A DNA stretch of 64,000 bases from Neorhizobium alkalisoli (GCF_002968635.1 NZ_PVBN01000002.1:186001-250000), one strand, 5' to 3'; counted from the stretch's first letter, positions 19,151 to 31,261 are shown. The notes: generated from the sequence alone by a model not told the origin. Numbers and translations: made by a program.

Positions 19151-19959
19151 TTTTTGTTTTCCAGAAGTTCGCTCATTGCCATTGCCCCGTAGGGAGCGTT
19201 GACTTTGCCTTCATGGATGAAGAAGGCGAAGACGTCGCGCGGCTCCTTCTTCGGCTTGTGGCTTTCATCGATCAAAGGCAGGTCGTCCGGCACGCCGCCT
19301 TCCGCCCAAGTTTCCAGTCTGCGCGCCCACGCCTTCATATCCTTCTCGGCATAACAGGTCTTGATATCGTCCGAACCCTTTTGCAGACGGGTATAGACGA
19401 AATCGGCGGTGACGTCGGCGATCATCGGATAGTCGAAATGATCGGCGCAAACCGGCGCGATATTGTATTTGGCAAGCAAGGCAACGAATTCGGGTACTTT
19501 GAAGCTGTCGTGTCGAACTTCGACCGCATGCGTGAGTTTCAGCCCGTCCAAGGTGTTGGGAAGCAGTTTCAGGAACGCTTCAAAGTCGTCGGGCTCGAAT
19601 TTCTTGGTCGGCGCGAACTGCCAGAGCAGCGGCCCAAGGTGGCTCCCGAGCTCCGTCAGGCCTTGCGACAGGAACCTCTCGATCGACTCTCCAGCTTCCG
19701 CCAAGACCTTGCGGTTGGTGGTGAAACGGCTGGCCTTCAATGAAAAAATGAAACCCTCGGGCACTTCGGAGGCCCATTTGGCAAAGGTCTCCGGCTTTTG
19801 CGAGCCATAATAGGTTCCATTGACCTCGATGACCTTCAGCTTGCTGGCCGCGAACTCGAGTTGCTTCTTCTTCGCCAATTTTTCGGGATAGAACGTTCCC
19901 TCCCACGGCTCGAAGGTCCAGCCGCCGATGCCCGTCCGGATGATGCCGGCTTTTTTCAT
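19147..19959 (-). CDS. DUF72 family protein
   Basis: A 270-residue DUF72 (YecE-like TIM-barrel-type) protein. The start at 19959 follows GGAGGGAA; the longer frame to 20109 runs into uvrA. Typical motifs are RTGIGGWTFEPWEGTFYPE, the YYGSQKPETFAKWASEVPEGF region, GPLLWQFAPTKKF, AVEVRHDSF, and the C-terminal DVFAFFIHEGKVNAPYGAMA. No biochemical activity is established for the family. It lies 25 nt after uvrA on the same strand and may be read with it. A second, more divergent paralogue is at 54257-55174. Confidence 0.88.
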   Translation of the reverse strand: MKKAGIIRTGIGGWTFEPWEGTFYPEKLAKKKQLEFAASKLKVIEVNGTYYGSQKPETFAKWASEVPEGFIFSLKASRFTTNRKVLAEAGESIERFLSQGLTELGSHLGPLLWQFAPTKKFEPDDFEAFLKLLPNTLDGLKLTHAVEVRHDSFKVPEFVALLAKYNIAPVCADHFDYPMIADVTADFVYTRLQKGSDDIKTCYAEKDMKAWARRLETWAEGGVPDDLPLIDESHKPKKEPRDVFAFFIHEGKVNAPYGAMAMSELLENKN

Positions 19960-19984
19960 GAGTTCCCTCCATCCCGTTACCCGA

Positions 19985-22906
<2,922 letters not shown>

Positions 22907-23026
22907 CATCATGCTCTTTGGGAGGATCGAGGTCCTTATGTAGTGATTGATCCGTGCCTGTCGAGACGAAACTGCTGCGATTGCGGGCGGTTCCGAGTCG
23001 GTTGACAGCACTATAGGAATAAAATA

Positions 23027-23041
23027 GAACAAATAAAGAAC
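23027..23041. promoter_or_regulatory. LexA (SOS) box between uvrA and ssb
   Basis: GAAC-AAATAAA-GAAC (23027-23041), i.e. GTTC-N7-GTTC on the minus strand, is an exact match to the alphaproteobacterial LexA operator. It lies 121 nt before uvrA and 111 nt before ssb in their divergent promoter region, so it can control both. Confidence 0.85.
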
Positions 23042-23151
23042 AATTTGCCTGTGGATTAAAAATCATGGATGCCCAACCGGGCGGATCGATGGGCTAAAGT
23101 GACACGATTGGTTTCAAGGCCGCAAAGCAGGCGGCGGACGAGGTGAGAGTT

Positions 23152-23685
23152 ATGGCTGGCAGCGTGAACAAGGTGATCCTGATTGGGAATGTAGGCGCCG
23201 ATCCGGAAATTCGCCGCACGCAAGACGGCCGTCCGATCGCCAATCTTCGCATCGCGACTTCGGAGACCTGGCGTGACCGCAATTCCGGCGAGCGGCGGGA
23301 AAAGACCGAATGGCACAGTGTCGTGGTCTTCAACGAAGGCCTCTGCAAGGTCGTCGAGCAGTATGTGAAGAAAGGTGCAAAGCTCTATATCGAGGGCGCG
23401 CTGCAGACCCGCAAATGGCAGGATCAGACCGGCAACGATCGGTATTCGACCGAAATCGTTCTGCAGGGGTTCAACTCGACGCTGACGATGTTGGACGGTC
23501 GCGGTGAGGGCGGCGGCGATCGTGGCGCCCGTGGTGGCAATGACTTCGGCGGTGACGACTTCGGTGGCGGTTATGGCGGCGCAAGCGACAATGACCGCCG
23601 GCCCTCCGGCGGTTCGAGCCGCGGCGGCAACCAGCCTTCCGGCGGCAATTTTTCACGCGATCTCGACGACGATATTCCGTTCTGA
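23152..23685 (+). CDS. ssb: Single-stranded DNA-binding protein
   Basis: The 177-residue replication and repair SSB. The OB fold spans residues 1-110 (MAGSVNKVILIGNVGADPE, ANLRIATSETWRDR, TEWHSVVVFNEGL, YIEGALQTRKWQD). It is followed by a Gly/Asp-rich disordered linker and the acidic partner-binding tip DLDDDIPF. The ATG at 23152 follows GAGGTGAGAG; an ATG three codons earlier is less well spaced. It is divergent from uvrA across the LexA box. Confidence 0.97.
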   Translation: MAGSVNKVILIGNVGADPEIRRTQDGRPIANLRIATSETWRDRNSGERREKTEWHSVVVFNEGLCKVVEQYVKKGAKLYIEGALQTRKWQDQTGNDRYSTEIVLQGFNSTLTMLDGRGEGGGDRGARGGNDFGGDDFGGGYGGASDNDRRPSGGSSRGGNQPSGGNFSRDLDDDIPF

Positions 23686-23727
23686 TCGAAACGACTCCCG
23701 CCGGCCCGCCGTACCTGTGGGCAACCG

Positions 23728-23757
23728 CCCGCCCGCTGTTTCAAGCGGTCAGGCGGG
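23728..23757. terminator. Terminator hairpin shared by ssb and the HPP/CBS gene
   Basis: CCCGCC (23728-23733) pairs with GGCGGG (23752-23757), and CGCT with AGCG inside it, followed by TTT on the plus strand. It overlaps the last codons of the opposite-strand gene, as often happens between convergent genes. Confidence 0.5.
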
Positions 23758-24914
23758 TTTCCGTATTCTGGTTCGCGCTGTCCGCGAGCATCGCCACCAG
23801 CACGTCCGACTGCGATAGTATCCCCACCAGCTTGTTGGTTTTGCCGGTCACCGGCAGATAGTGCAGCCCTTCTTCCGCGAAGATGACGATCGCGTCGGCA
23901 ATCGGTGTGTCGGGTGCGACGGTCCGGACGGGTGTGGTCATGATATCCTTGACGGTATCGTTCGGGGCGCTTGCTCCGGAGAGCACAAGCCGGAGCCGCT
24001 GGACAAAGCCAATTCGCGGTCGCCCCTTGGTCCAGGTCGCCTTGTCCAGGAAATCCGTCTGGGTGATGATGCCGACGACCTCCGCGCGGTCGTTGGTAAC
24101 CGGCAGCGCCCGGAAATGGTGGCTGCGCATCACGTCCTGCGCCTCTTTCAGCGAATTGTCGGGGGCGACCGCCACAACATCGCGAGACATGATGCTCGCG
24201 CAGTCGAGATGCGTGGCGCGCCGGCGGTAGGATCGCAGCTCGGTTCTTCTGAGGATAGTCTCCAGGTCGTCGCGATCGATATCCAGAAATTCGTCATATT
24301 CCTTCAGGACATCGTCGAGATCGGATGATGTAAAGCCGATCCGCTGCATCGGAGCAGGGTCGGTGGTTCCGTGATCGGTCGCCGGCGGCTTGATGGAGTG
24401 AGGGTAGGGGCGCCCCGTCAGGTTGTTGAAGATCAGAGCGAGAAGCAGCAAGGCGAGCGAGTTGCCGGCCACCGGCCACAATACGAAACCGTATCCCAGG
24501 TCATGAATGGCAGGCCCGCCGAGGACGGCGGTCAGCGCGATTGCTCCGCTTGGCGGGTGCAGGCATCTCAGTGCCATCATTGCGGCGATCGCGACGCCGA
24601 TGGCGATCGCGGATGCCAGGAACGGGTCGTTTATCGCGAGCGCCGCAGTGACGCCCACAAATGCGGCAACGGTATTGCCGCAGAGAATCGACCAGGGTTG
24701 GGGCAAGGGGACTGGACGGAACCGCAAACAGAAGAACTGCCGAGGCCCCCATCGGAGCGATCAGTGCCGGAAGAGAGGCATCGGCCCGCAGCGCCAGACT
24801 GCCAAGAAAACCTGTTGCGAGGATCCCGGCCAGGGCTCCCGAGGCTGCGCGCAGCCGTTCTTTCGTACTGATGGAGGTGGCTTCGGGAAGAAGCCGCCAC
24901 AACACACGCCGCAT
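23741..24914 (-). pseudogene. HPP-family membrane protein with two CBS domains, interrupted by a frameshift
   Basis: Two overlapping frames together make one HPP/CBS protein of about 390 residues. The 5' frame starts at 24914 (MRRVLWRLLPEATS) and encodes the first membrane helices to AVPSSPLA; the 3' frame picks up at QPWSILCGNTVAAFVGVT. Removing one C from the run of four (plus-strand GGGG at 24700-24703) restores GCC-CAA-CCC-TGG and joins them seamlessly. The downstream part carries the HPP signature (RCLHPPSGAIALTAVLGG) and two CBS domains (IMSRDVVAVAPDNSLKEA and IMTTPVRTVAPDTPIADA). Members with CBS domains are putative regulated transporters. The interruption could be a real mutation, phase variation or a sequencing error. 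Confidence 0.85.
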
Positions 24915-24996
24915 GATAAGACCTTCTTTGATTCCTGTTGCGGCGGCTTTTAGCAGAAAAACCTAAAATGTCGCGCCCTATGACGGTCTCGTATTG

Positions 24997-25626
24997 CTAG
25001 AGATTGAAGGCGGAGCGGACGCCGTCGAGCACGAACTGCACCGAGAGAGCGGCCAGGATGACGCCGAGCAGCCGCGTGAGAATTGCGCGGCCGGTCACGC
25101 CGAGAAAACGATCAAGCCGCTCGGCCACCAGAAGCGTCACATAGACGAGCATCATGATCAGCGCGATGACCCCGATCAGCAGAGCCCGGTCGAATGGGCC
25201 GGGGAAGGCGCCCGCAAGCAGTACGGTGGCGGAGATGGCGCCGGGGCCGGCTATCAATGGAAGCGCCAGCGGAAAGACTGCGATATTGTGAAGATGGTCT
25301 ATGGTGATTGCGGCCTGAGACGTCTTCTCCTTCCGCTCCTGGCGTTTTTCAAAGACCATTTCGAAAGATATCCAGAAGAGCAGCAAACCGCCCGCGATGC
25401 GGAAAGCGCCGATCGATATCCCCAGCAGACCCAGGACGTTCGACCCGAACAGGGCAAAGAGCGCTAGGATGCCGAAGGCGATCAGGGAGCCACGAAACGC
25501 GACGTGGCGGCGCTGGATTCCCGTCATGCCGACCGTCAGGCCGAGAAAGACCGGCGCCAGCCCCGGTGGATCGAGCGTTACGAGCATCGTGGTCAACGCA
25601 TTGACCAGCATATCGGGGCTTGCCAT
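24997..25626 (-). CDS. MarC family (UPF0056) integral membrane protein
   Basis: A 209-residue MarC-family protein with about six membrane segments. The ATG at 25626 follows GGAGAAG; the longer frame to 25761 has unconserved basic residues. Typical features are an N-terminal half with LDPPGLAPVFLGLT, the central FRIAGGLLLFWISFEM and the second repeat FPLALPLIAGPGAISATVLL. The family was once linked to multiple antibiotic resistance, but that was not supported in E. coli, and its substrate is unknown. It lies between the HPP/CBS gene and gyrA and is divergent from gyrA. Confidence 0.87.
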   Translation of the reverse strand: MASPDMLVNALTTMLVTLDPPGLAPVFLGLTVGMTGIQRRHVAFRGSLIAFGILALFALFGSNVLGLLGISIGAFRIAGGLLLFWISFEMVFEKRQERKEKTSQAAITIDHLHNIAVFPLALPLIAGPGAISATVLLAGAFPGPFDRALLIGVIALIMMLVYVTLLVAERLDRFLGVTGRAILTRLLGVILAALSVQFVLDGVRSAFNL

Positions 25627-25852
25627 ATCTTCTCCTGCTGTGCTGCGATCCTTGCAGTCGGACTTGAAGATTGTTAGGACAGGCGCACGGTTTAGGAAAG
25701 CCCGCCTCACGGCTTTCTGCCGTCGTCGCGTGCCAGGGAAAATGCCTGGAAAAGACCGCAAAAGCTGTTCAAAACGACGGTGGAAATTGGCGCTCGGAAC
25801 CGCTTTCCGCTATAAAAAAGAAACTGATTCCGAACAGAGATCGTGATCCGAT

Positions 25853-28693
25853 TTGACTGAGCAAAGCACACCCGGCGGCGGAAAGCTGCCTCCAGGCATT
25901 GAACCCATTTCCATTATGGAAGAGATGCAGCGGTCCTATCTCGATTACGCCATGAGCGTGATCGTCAGCCGCGCGCTTCCAGACGTGCGCGACGGACTGA
26001 AACCGGTCCACCGGCGCATCCTCTACGGCATGTCGGAACTCGGCATCGACTGGAACAAGAAATACGTCAAATGCGCCCGCGTTACCGGGGACGTGATGGG
26101 TAAGTTCCATCCGCACGGCAACTCGGCGATCTATGACGCGCTGGCGCGCATGGCGCAGGATTGGTCACTCCGCCTGCCGCTGATCGATGGTCAGGGCAAT
26201 TTCGGTTCGATCGACGGCGACCCGCCGGCGGCCGAACGTTACACCGAATGCCGCCTCGAGAAAGCTGCCCACGCCCTGCTCGACGATCTCGACAAGGAAA
26301 CCGTCGATTTCCGCGACAACTACGATGGCACGCTTTCCGAGCCTGTCGTGGTGCCGGCAAAATTCCCGAACCTGCTGGTCAACGGGGCAGGCGGCATCGC
26401 TGTCGGTATGGCGACCAATATCCCGCCGCACAATCTCTCGGAAGTGATCAACGGTTGCATTGCCCTGATTGACAATCCGGCGATCGAACTGCCGGAAATA
26501 ATGGACATCATTCCCGGTCCGGATTTTCCGACAGGCGCCCTGATCCTCGGGCGTTCCGGCATTCGTTCCGCTTATGAAACCGGACGAGGATCGGTCATCA
26601 TGCGCGGCGTTGCGGCGATCGAGCCGATGCGCGGCGATCGCGAACAGATCATCATCACCGAAGTTCCCTTTCAGGTGAACAAGGCGGCGATGGTTGAAAA
26701 GATCGGCGAACTGGTGCGCGAAAAGCGTATCGAAGGCATTTCCGATCTGCGTGACGAGTCCGACCGCCAAGGTTATCGCGTCGTGGTGGAGCTGAAGCGC
26801 GATGCGAATGCGGAAGTGATACTTAATCAGCTTTATCGCTACACGCCGCTGCAGACCTCGTTCGGCTGCAATATGGTGGCGCTCAACGGCGGCAAGCCGG
26901 AACAGCTCACGCTGCTCGACATGCTGAGGGCCTTCGTGTCCTTCCGCGAGGAAGTCGTCAGCCGCCGTACGAAGTACTTGCTGCGCAAGGCCCGTGAGCG
27001 TGCCCACGTCTTGGTCGGTCTGGCGATTGCAGTTGCCAATATCGACGAGATCATTCTTCTGATCCGTCGCGCGCCCGATCCGCAAACGGCGCGTGAGCAG
27101 TTGATGACGCGTCGCTGGCCCGCGGCGGACGTAGAATCCCTGATTCGGTTGATCGATGACCCGCGCCACAAGATCAACGAGGACGGCACCTACAACCTTT
27201 CGGAAGAACAGGCCCGCGCTATCCTCGAGCTCCGTCTCGCTCGTCTGACGGCGCTTGGCCGTGACGAAATCGGCGACGAATTGAACAAGATCGGCGCCGA
27301 GATCAGCGACTATCTCGATATCCTGTCGTCGAGGCTGCGCATCCAGCAGATCGTCAAGGACGAAATGGCCGCGGTGCGCGACGAATTCGGCACGCCGCGC
27401 CGTACCGAAATCATGGAAGGCGGTCCGGACATGGACGATGAGGATCTCATCGCCCGTGAAGACATGGTCGTGACCGTTTCCCATCTTGGCTATATCAAGC
27501 GCGTGTCGCTCGGCACCTATCGTGCCCAGCGCCGCGGCGGCAAGGGCCGGTCCGGCATGGCGACGCGGGACGAGGATTTCGTCACGCGCCTGTTCGTGGC
27601 GAACACCCATACCCCGGTTCTGTTCTTCTCGTCGCGCGGCATCGTGTACAAGGAAAAGGTCTGGCGCCTGCCGATCGGTACACCGCAATCGCGCGGCAAG
27701 GCGCTGATCAACATGCTGCCGCTGGAGCCCGGCGAACGCATCACGACGATCATGCCGCTGCCCGAGGACGAAGCGACCTGGGAGAACCTGGACGTGATGT
27801 TCTCGACCACCCGCGGCACCGTTCGCCGCAACAAGCTGTCGGACTTCGTGCAGGTGAACCGCAACGGCAAGATCGCCATGAAGCTGGAGGAGGAGGGCGA
27901 CGAAATCCTCTCCGTGGAGACCTGCAAGGGCCCCAACCTCGACCTCAGTGAGCCCGGCGACGACGTGCTTCTGACGACCGCGCTCGGACAGTGCATCCGC
28001 TTCCCCGTCGACGACGTGCGTGTCTTTGCCGGCCGCAATTCGATCGGTGTGCGCGGCATCTCGCTCGGCGAAGGCGACCGCATCATCTCGATGACGATTG
28101 TCGGCCATGTCGATGCAGAACCGTGGGAACGCGCATCCTACCTCAAGCGCTCGGCTGCCGAACGGCGTGCCGCAGGTGTCGACGAGGAGGACATCGCGTT
28201 GGTCGGCGAGGAAGTCACCGAAGAGGGACAGCTTCCTGACGATCGCTACGAGTATCTCAAGGAACACGAACAGTTCGTGCTGACGGTCTCCGAAAAGGGC
28301 TTCGGCAAGCGCTCGTCCTCCTACGATTTCCGAACCTCGGGTCGCGGCGGCAAGGGTATCCGCGCCACCGACACCTCCAAGACGGCGGAGATCGGCGAGC
28401 TTGTGGCTGCATTCCCGGTCGAGGACAACGATCAGATCATGCTCGTCTCGAACGGCGGTGTGCTGATCCGCGTACCGGTTAACGGCATCCGCATCGCCAG
28501 CCGTGCGACCAAGGGTGTGACGATCTTCTCGACAGCGAAGGATGAAAAAGTCGTCTCGGTCGAGCGCATCAGCGAGCCGGAAAGCGACGAGGAAAACGGC
28601 AACGGCCTGCCGGAAGAGATAACCGCAGAAACCGGTGATCTCGGAGCTGCCCCGGATGAAGGTCCGGCAAACGACGAGGGTGCGGCCGAATAG
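25853..28693 (+). CDS. gyrA: DNA gyrase subunit A
   Basis: Breakage-reunion subunit of the negative-supercoiling topoisomerase. It has 946 residues with a TTG start (25853); the first ATG (codon 22) would remove the conserved [11 protein letters not shown]. The catalytic Tyr is in [10 protein letters not shown]. In the quinolone-resistance region [17 protein letters not shown], the positions matching E. coli Ser83 and Asp87 are Ser and Asp, and the position of Asp82 is Asn. The C-terminal DNA-wrapping domain has the GyrA box QRRGGKG. It ends in an acidic tail ([18 protein letters not shown]). A strong terminator follows. Confidence 0.97.
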   Translation: MTEQSTPGGGKLPPGIEPISIMEEMQRSYLDYAMSVIVSRALPDVRDGLKPVHRRILYGMSELGIDWNKKYVKCARVTGDVMGKFHPHGNSAIYDALARMAQDWSLRLPLIDGQGNFGSIDGDPPAAERYTECRLEKAAHALLDDLDKETVDFRDNYDGTLSEPVVVPAKFPNLLVNGAGGIAVGMATNIPPHNLSEVINGCIALIDNPAIELPEIMDIIPGPDFPTGALILGRSGIRSAYETGRGSVIMRGVAAIEPMRGDREQIIITEVPFQVNKAAMVEKIGELVREKRIEGISDLRDESDRQGYRVVVELKRDANAEVILNQLYRYTPLQTSFGCNMVALNGGKPEQLTLLDMLRAFVSFREEVVSRRTKYLLRKARERAHVLVGLAIAVANIDEIILLIRRAPDPQTAREQLMTRRWPAADVESLIRLIDDPRHKINEDGTYNLSEEQARAILELRLARLTALGRDEIGDELNKIGAEISDYLDILSSRLRIQQIVKDEMAAVRDEFGTPRRTEIMEGGPDMDDEDLIAREDMVVTVSHLGYIKRVSLGTYRAQRRGGKGRSGMATRDEDFVTRLFVANTHTPVLFFSSRGIVYKEKVWRLPIGTPQSRGKALINMLPLEPGERITTIMPLPEDEATWENLDVMFSTTRGTVRRNKLSDFVQVNRNGKIAMKLEEEGDEILSVETCKGPNLDLSEPGDDVLLTTALGQCIRFPVDDVRVFAGRNSIGVRGISLGEGDRIISMTIVGHVDAEPWERASYLKRSAAERRAAGVDEEDIALVGEEVTEEGQLPDDRYEYLKEHEQFVLTVSEKGFGKRSSSYDFRTSGRGGKGIRATDTSKTAEIGELVAAFPVEDNDQIMLVSNGGVLIRVPVNGIRIASRATKGVTIFSTAKDEKVVSVERISEPESDEENGNGLPEEITAETGDLGAAPDEGPANDEGAAE

Positions 28694-28732
28694 GTCGCAC
28701 CATTCTCAGCAGTTGAATGTTTTGAATAAAAT

Positions 28733-28765
28733 AAAAGCCGGAGGATCAAAAATCCTCCGGCTTTT
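28733..28765 (+). terminator. Intrinsic terminator of gyrA
   Basis: AAAAGCCGGAGGAT (28733-28746) and ATCCTCCGGCTTTT (28752-28765) form a perfect 14-bp stem with a 5-nt loop ending in TTTT, 40 nt after gyrA. It could also stop the small minus-strand transcripts arriving from the right. Confidence 0.92.
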
Positions 28766-28821
28766 CTTTGAACTGGCTGCGACGGGAGTCTGCGAACGCT
28801 CAGTTCACTACCGTGAAATGG

Positions 28822-28965
28822 TCAAAATGCACTGTGGCGTTTTGCGAAGTCACGAAAATCCTTCATGTCCTCGCGTTCACGGCGAAGCTCGGAAATCGTG
28901 GAGGCCACGGATGCCACGAACATGATGCTGATCAAGCCTGCAAGTACAGTCAACGTCACGAACAT
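28822..28965 (-). CDS. Small single-span membrane protein, 47 residues
   Basis: The ATG at 28965 is preceded by AAGAAAGGATAACC, a strong ribosome-binding site at good spacing. The product starts MFVTLTVLAGLISIMFVASV, one hydrophobic span, followed by a charged helix SELRREREDMKDFRDFAKR, so an N-terminal anchor with a cytoplasmic amphipathic tail is likely. It lies 28 nt downstream of another small membrane ORF on the same strand and is probably cotranscribed with it. I do not recognise the family. The strong SD and the architecture support a real gene. Confidence 0.6.
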   Translation of the reverse strand: MFVTLTVLAGLISIMFVASVASTISELRREREDMKDFRDFAKRHSAF

Positions 28966-28993
28966 GGTTATCCTTTCTTGGGCGTTTACCGCA

Positions 28994-29149
28994 TCAGTAA
29001 TAGGAAAGGTCGTTGTAGTTTCCAGTTACCTGCGGATAGTTCAGATCTATCAAATCGGATTTATCTTGATAAAGGGTGACTGTTGCAGTCAACATTACAG
29101 CGATCATTGCCGTCCACACCAGGTTGATCATGGTGATCTTGTCAGGCAT
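28994..29149 (-). CDS. Small single-span membrane protein, 51 residues
   Basis: Starts MPDKITMINLVWTAMIAVML at 29149, with GAGGAAAACGATC upstream. An alternative ATG at 29173 (adding MIAKRKTI) also has a possible SD, AAGGACAGACGGAG. One membrane span (about residues 8-25) is followed by a polar, Tyr/Asn-rich tail DLIDLNYPQVTGNYNDLSYY, which may face the periplasm. One copy of a duplicated promoter-like box (29268-29298) lies about 95 nt upstream. No family was recognised. Confidence 0.55.
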   Translation of the reverse strand: MPDKITMINLVWTAMIAVMLTATVTLYQDKSDLIDLNYPQVTGNYNDLSYY

Positions 29150-29267
29150 GATCGTTTTCCTCTTCGCGATCATCTCCGTCTGTCCTTCTTGTTTGCCTGA
29201 ACGCGCATCGCGCAAACAGGTTCCACCGCATTTTGAGAGAGACTTACCTAGGCCGCTCTGAAGCATC

Positions 29268-29298
29268 CTTGAACGCTCTGTTCATCTGGCGTTCAGAA
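29268..29298 (-). repeat. Duplicated promoter-like box, copy 1
   Basis: The minus strand reads TTCTGAACGCCAGATGAAC, then AGAGCGTTCAAG. It matches copy 2 (29473-29503) at 24 of 31 positions, with the blocks CTTGAACG, TTCATCT and GTTCAGAA (plus strand) identical. Here TGAAC occurs twice at an 11-bp step, the phase of OmpR-family response-regulator direct repeats. It stands upstream of the 51-residue membrane ORF. Confidence 0.6.
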
Positions 29299-29308
29299 TT
29301 CAAGGTCG

Positions 29309-29395
29309 TCAGGCTTGGCTTGCCTCGTAAGCAACGACTATGGCTTCCACAGCCAGGGTGAAGACAACCGCCGTCAATACCATGACTGCCAGCAT
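29309..29395 (-). CDS. Tiny membrane peptide, 28 residues
   Basis: A 28-codon frame, ATG at 29395, product MLAVMVLTAVVFTLAVEAIV followed by VAYEASQA: almost entirely one membrane span with one acidic residue inside. The sequence GGGAGAGACGAAGAGA upstream offers a purine-rich ribosome-binding site. Copy 2 of the duplicated box is about 80-110 nt upstream with TATGGT as a possible -10. It resembles other tiny bacterial membrane peptides in form only; no family is recognised. Confidence rests on the RBS, the box and the neighbours. Confidence 0.45.
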   Translation of the reverse strand: MLAVMVLTAVVFTLAVEAIVVAYEASQA

Positions 29396-29472
29396 TCTCT
29401 TCGTCTCTCCCTCGGTATGGACGGGTTTGTCTCCGTCACGGTGTCCATAGACCATACTTGCTGTGAAACCCG

Positions 29473-29503
29473 CTTGAACGGGCCATTCATCTCTTGTTCA
29501 GAA
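29473..29503 (-). repeat. Duplicated promoter-like box, copy 2
   Basis: The minus strand reads TTCTGAACAAGAGATGAAT, then GGCCCGTTCAAG. It has the same layout as copy 1: TGAA, an 11-bp step, TGAA, then an inverted GTTCA. It lies upstream of the 28-residue ORF. Divergence in the spacers with conservation of the three blocks suggests selection for protein binding. Confidence 0.6.
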
Positions 29504-29582
29504 AGGGAGGGGCGCTTGCAGATGCCCCGCTTCCATGACAAAAGGCGCAGGAAATTCTGTTGAAACAGGCCAAGACCTAAGC

Positions 29583-30077
29583 ATGACAACTGCTTTTTAT
29601 CCCGGCTCCTTCGATCCGATGACACACGGCCATCTGGATGTGCTCGTGCAGGCGCTCAATGTGGCGGAGAAGGTGATCGTTGCGATCGGCGTTCACCCGG
29701 GTAAGGTGCCGATGTTCAGCTTTGAGGAAAGGGCGGAGCTCATCCGCGCGTCGCTCGCCGAAGCTGTGCCCCAAAAGACAAATTCGGTTTCGGTTGTTTC
29801 TTTCGACAAACTGGTCGTCGATGCGGCAAGGACGAGCGGCGCAACGCTTCTCATTCGGGGTCTGCGCGATGGTACCGACCTCGACTACGAGATGCAGATG
29901 GCCGGCATGAACCGCCAGATGGCTCCCGATATCCAGACGGTCTTCCTGCCGGCCGGCACCGCCTCGCGGCCCATTACCGCCACATTGGTCCGGCAGATCG
30001 CCTCCATGGGCGGCGACGTGAGCGCCTTCGTTCCTGCAGCAGTCCTTAAGGCGCTGAACAACAAGCTGAAACGCTGA
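29583..30077 (+). CDS. coaD: Phosphopantetheine adenylyltransferase
   Basis: Penultimate enzyme of coenzyme A synthesis, 164 residues. The start at 29583 gives [20 protein letters not shown], with the nucleotidyltransferase motif TxGH as THGH; the upstream in-frame extension to 29535 is unconserved. Other conserved parts are [40 protein letters not shown] and the C-terminal ISxxMV-like equivalent [12 protein letters not shown]. It begins the plus-strand run coaD-ppiA-ppiB-queA-tgt. Confidence 0.96.
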   Translation: MTTAFYPGSFDPMTHGHLDVLVQALNVAEKVIVAIGVHPGKVPMFSFEERAELIRASLAEAVPQKTNSVSVVSFDKLVVDAARTSGATLLIRGLRDGTDLDYEMQMAGMNRQMAPDIQTVFLPAGTASRPITATLVRQIASMGGDVSAFVPAAVLKALNNKLKR

Positions 30078-30104
30078 TCGTTTCCGAAATCCGGAGTTCC
30101 TGTC

Positions 30105-30677
30105 ATGAAACTGTTTCGTCTCGCTATTGCCGGCGCTTTTGCCTTTGCTTCGATGGTCGTGCCGGCCGCGGCAGCACCTGACGACTTCCTGACCGTCCAG
30201 CTGAAGGACGGGCCGGTGGTGATCCAGCTGATGCCGGAGACTGCACCCAAACATGTGGCCCAGGTCAAGGCGCTTGCCGCCAAGGGCGCCTACGACAATG
30301 TCGTGTTCCACCGGGTGATCGACGGGTTCATGGCGCAGACCGGCGACGTCGAGTTCGGCAAGCAGGACGGCAAGAACTTCAACCCGGCGCGCGCCGGCAC
30401 CGGCGGCTCCGATCTGCCGGACCTTCCGGCCGAATTCTCGAAGGTGCCGTTCCAGCGCGGTACCGTCGGCATGGCGCGTTCGCAGGATCCGAATTCCGCC
30501 AATTCGCAGTTTTTCATCATGTTCGATGAGGGGGCCTTCCTGAACGGACAGTACACGGTGGTCGGCAAGGTGGTGTCCGGCATGGAATTCGTCGACAAGA
30601 TCAAGCGTGGACAGGGCCGCAACGGCGAAGTGACGAACCCCGACAAGATGATCAAGGTCACCGTCGGCAAGAAATAG
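30105..30677 (+). CDS. ppiA: Periplasmic cyclophilin-type peptidyl-prolyl isomerase
   Basis: A 190-residue cyclophilin with a signal peptide (MKLFRLAIAGAFAFASMVVP, cleavage near AAAAP). The core has VVFHRVIDGFMAQTGD, the catalytic Arg in FHRVI, and GTVGMARSQDPNSANSQFFI. It is 27 nt downstream of coaD and 58 nt before its cytoplasmic paralogue, so one isomerase serves the periplasm and the other the cytoplasm. Confidence 0.92.
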   Translation: MKLFRLAIAGAFAFASMVVPAAAAPDDFLTVQLKDGPVVIQLMPETAPKHVAQVKALAAKGAYDNVVFHRVIDGFMAQTGDVEFGKQDGKNFNPARAGTGGSDLPDLPAEFSKVPFQRGTVGMARSQDPNSANSQFFIMFDEGAFLNGQYTVVGKVVSGMEFVDKIKRGQGRNGEVTNPDKMIKVTVGKK

Positions 30678-30735
30678 GCAAAAGGTCGCCCAGCCGCGGA
30701 CGAACGTCCCGGGCGCCGCATAAAGGAGAAAGCAC

Positions 30736-31245
30736 ATGGCCGAGATCAAGGATCCGGAAAACACTCTCATCATGGAAACGACCAAGGGCAAGGTCGTCAT
30801 CTCCCTCCTGCCGGATCTGGCTCCCGGCCATGTCGCGCGCATCAAGGAGCTTGCTCGCGAGAATGCCTATGACGGCGTGGTATTCCACCGCGTTATCCCG
30901 GATTTCATGGCGCAGACAGGCGACGTGAAGTTCGGCAAACAAGGGGGAGAGAGCTTCAACCCGGCACGTGCCGGCATGGGCGGCTCCGAAAAGCCGGATC
31001 TGAAGGCTGAATTTTCCGCTGTCCCGCACGTCCGCGGCACATGCTCCATGGCCCGCTCGCAGAACCCGAACTCGGCGAACTCGCAGTTCTTCATCTGCTT
31101 CACGGATGCTCCGTGGCTCAACAAGCAGTACACGGTCTGGGGACAGGTTATCGAAGGCATGGACTTCATCGACCAGATCAAGAAGGGCGAACCCGTCAAG
31201 GATCCGGATTCGATCGTTTCTGTGCGGGTCGCCGCAGACGTCTGA
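30736..31245 (+). CDS. ppiB: Cytoplasmic cyclophilin-type peptidyl-prolyl isomerase
   Basis: A 169-residue cyclophilin without a signal peptide: MAEIKDPENTLIMETTKGKV, then VVFHRVIPDFMAQTGDVKFG, GTCSMARSQNPNSANSQFFI and GQVIEGMDFIDQIKKGE. AAAGGAGAAAGCAC precedes the ATG. It is closely similar to the adjacent ppiA, consistent with an old tandem duplication. A hairpin follows it before queA. Confidence 0.93.
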   Translation: MAEIKDPENTLIMETTKGKVVISLLPDLAPGHVARIKELARENAYDGVVFHRVIPDFMAQTGDVKFGKQGGESFNPARAGMGGSEKPDLKAEFSAVPHVRGTCSMARSQNPNSANSQFFICFTDAPWLNKQYTVWGQVIEGMDFIDQIKKGEPVKDPDSIVSVRVAADV

Positions 31246-31261
31246 TTTCAATTGAACGAAG

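Noticed and set aside
26165..28267. Long minus-strand open frame (700 codons) opposite gyrA
   Set aside because: Same reason: a complement-strand shadow of GyrA codons with no start signal or domain.
30105..31245. Tandem cyclophilin genes as a possible recent duplication
   Set aside because: One has a signal peptide and the other does not; the pair is ordinary in alphaproteobacteria and has diverged.
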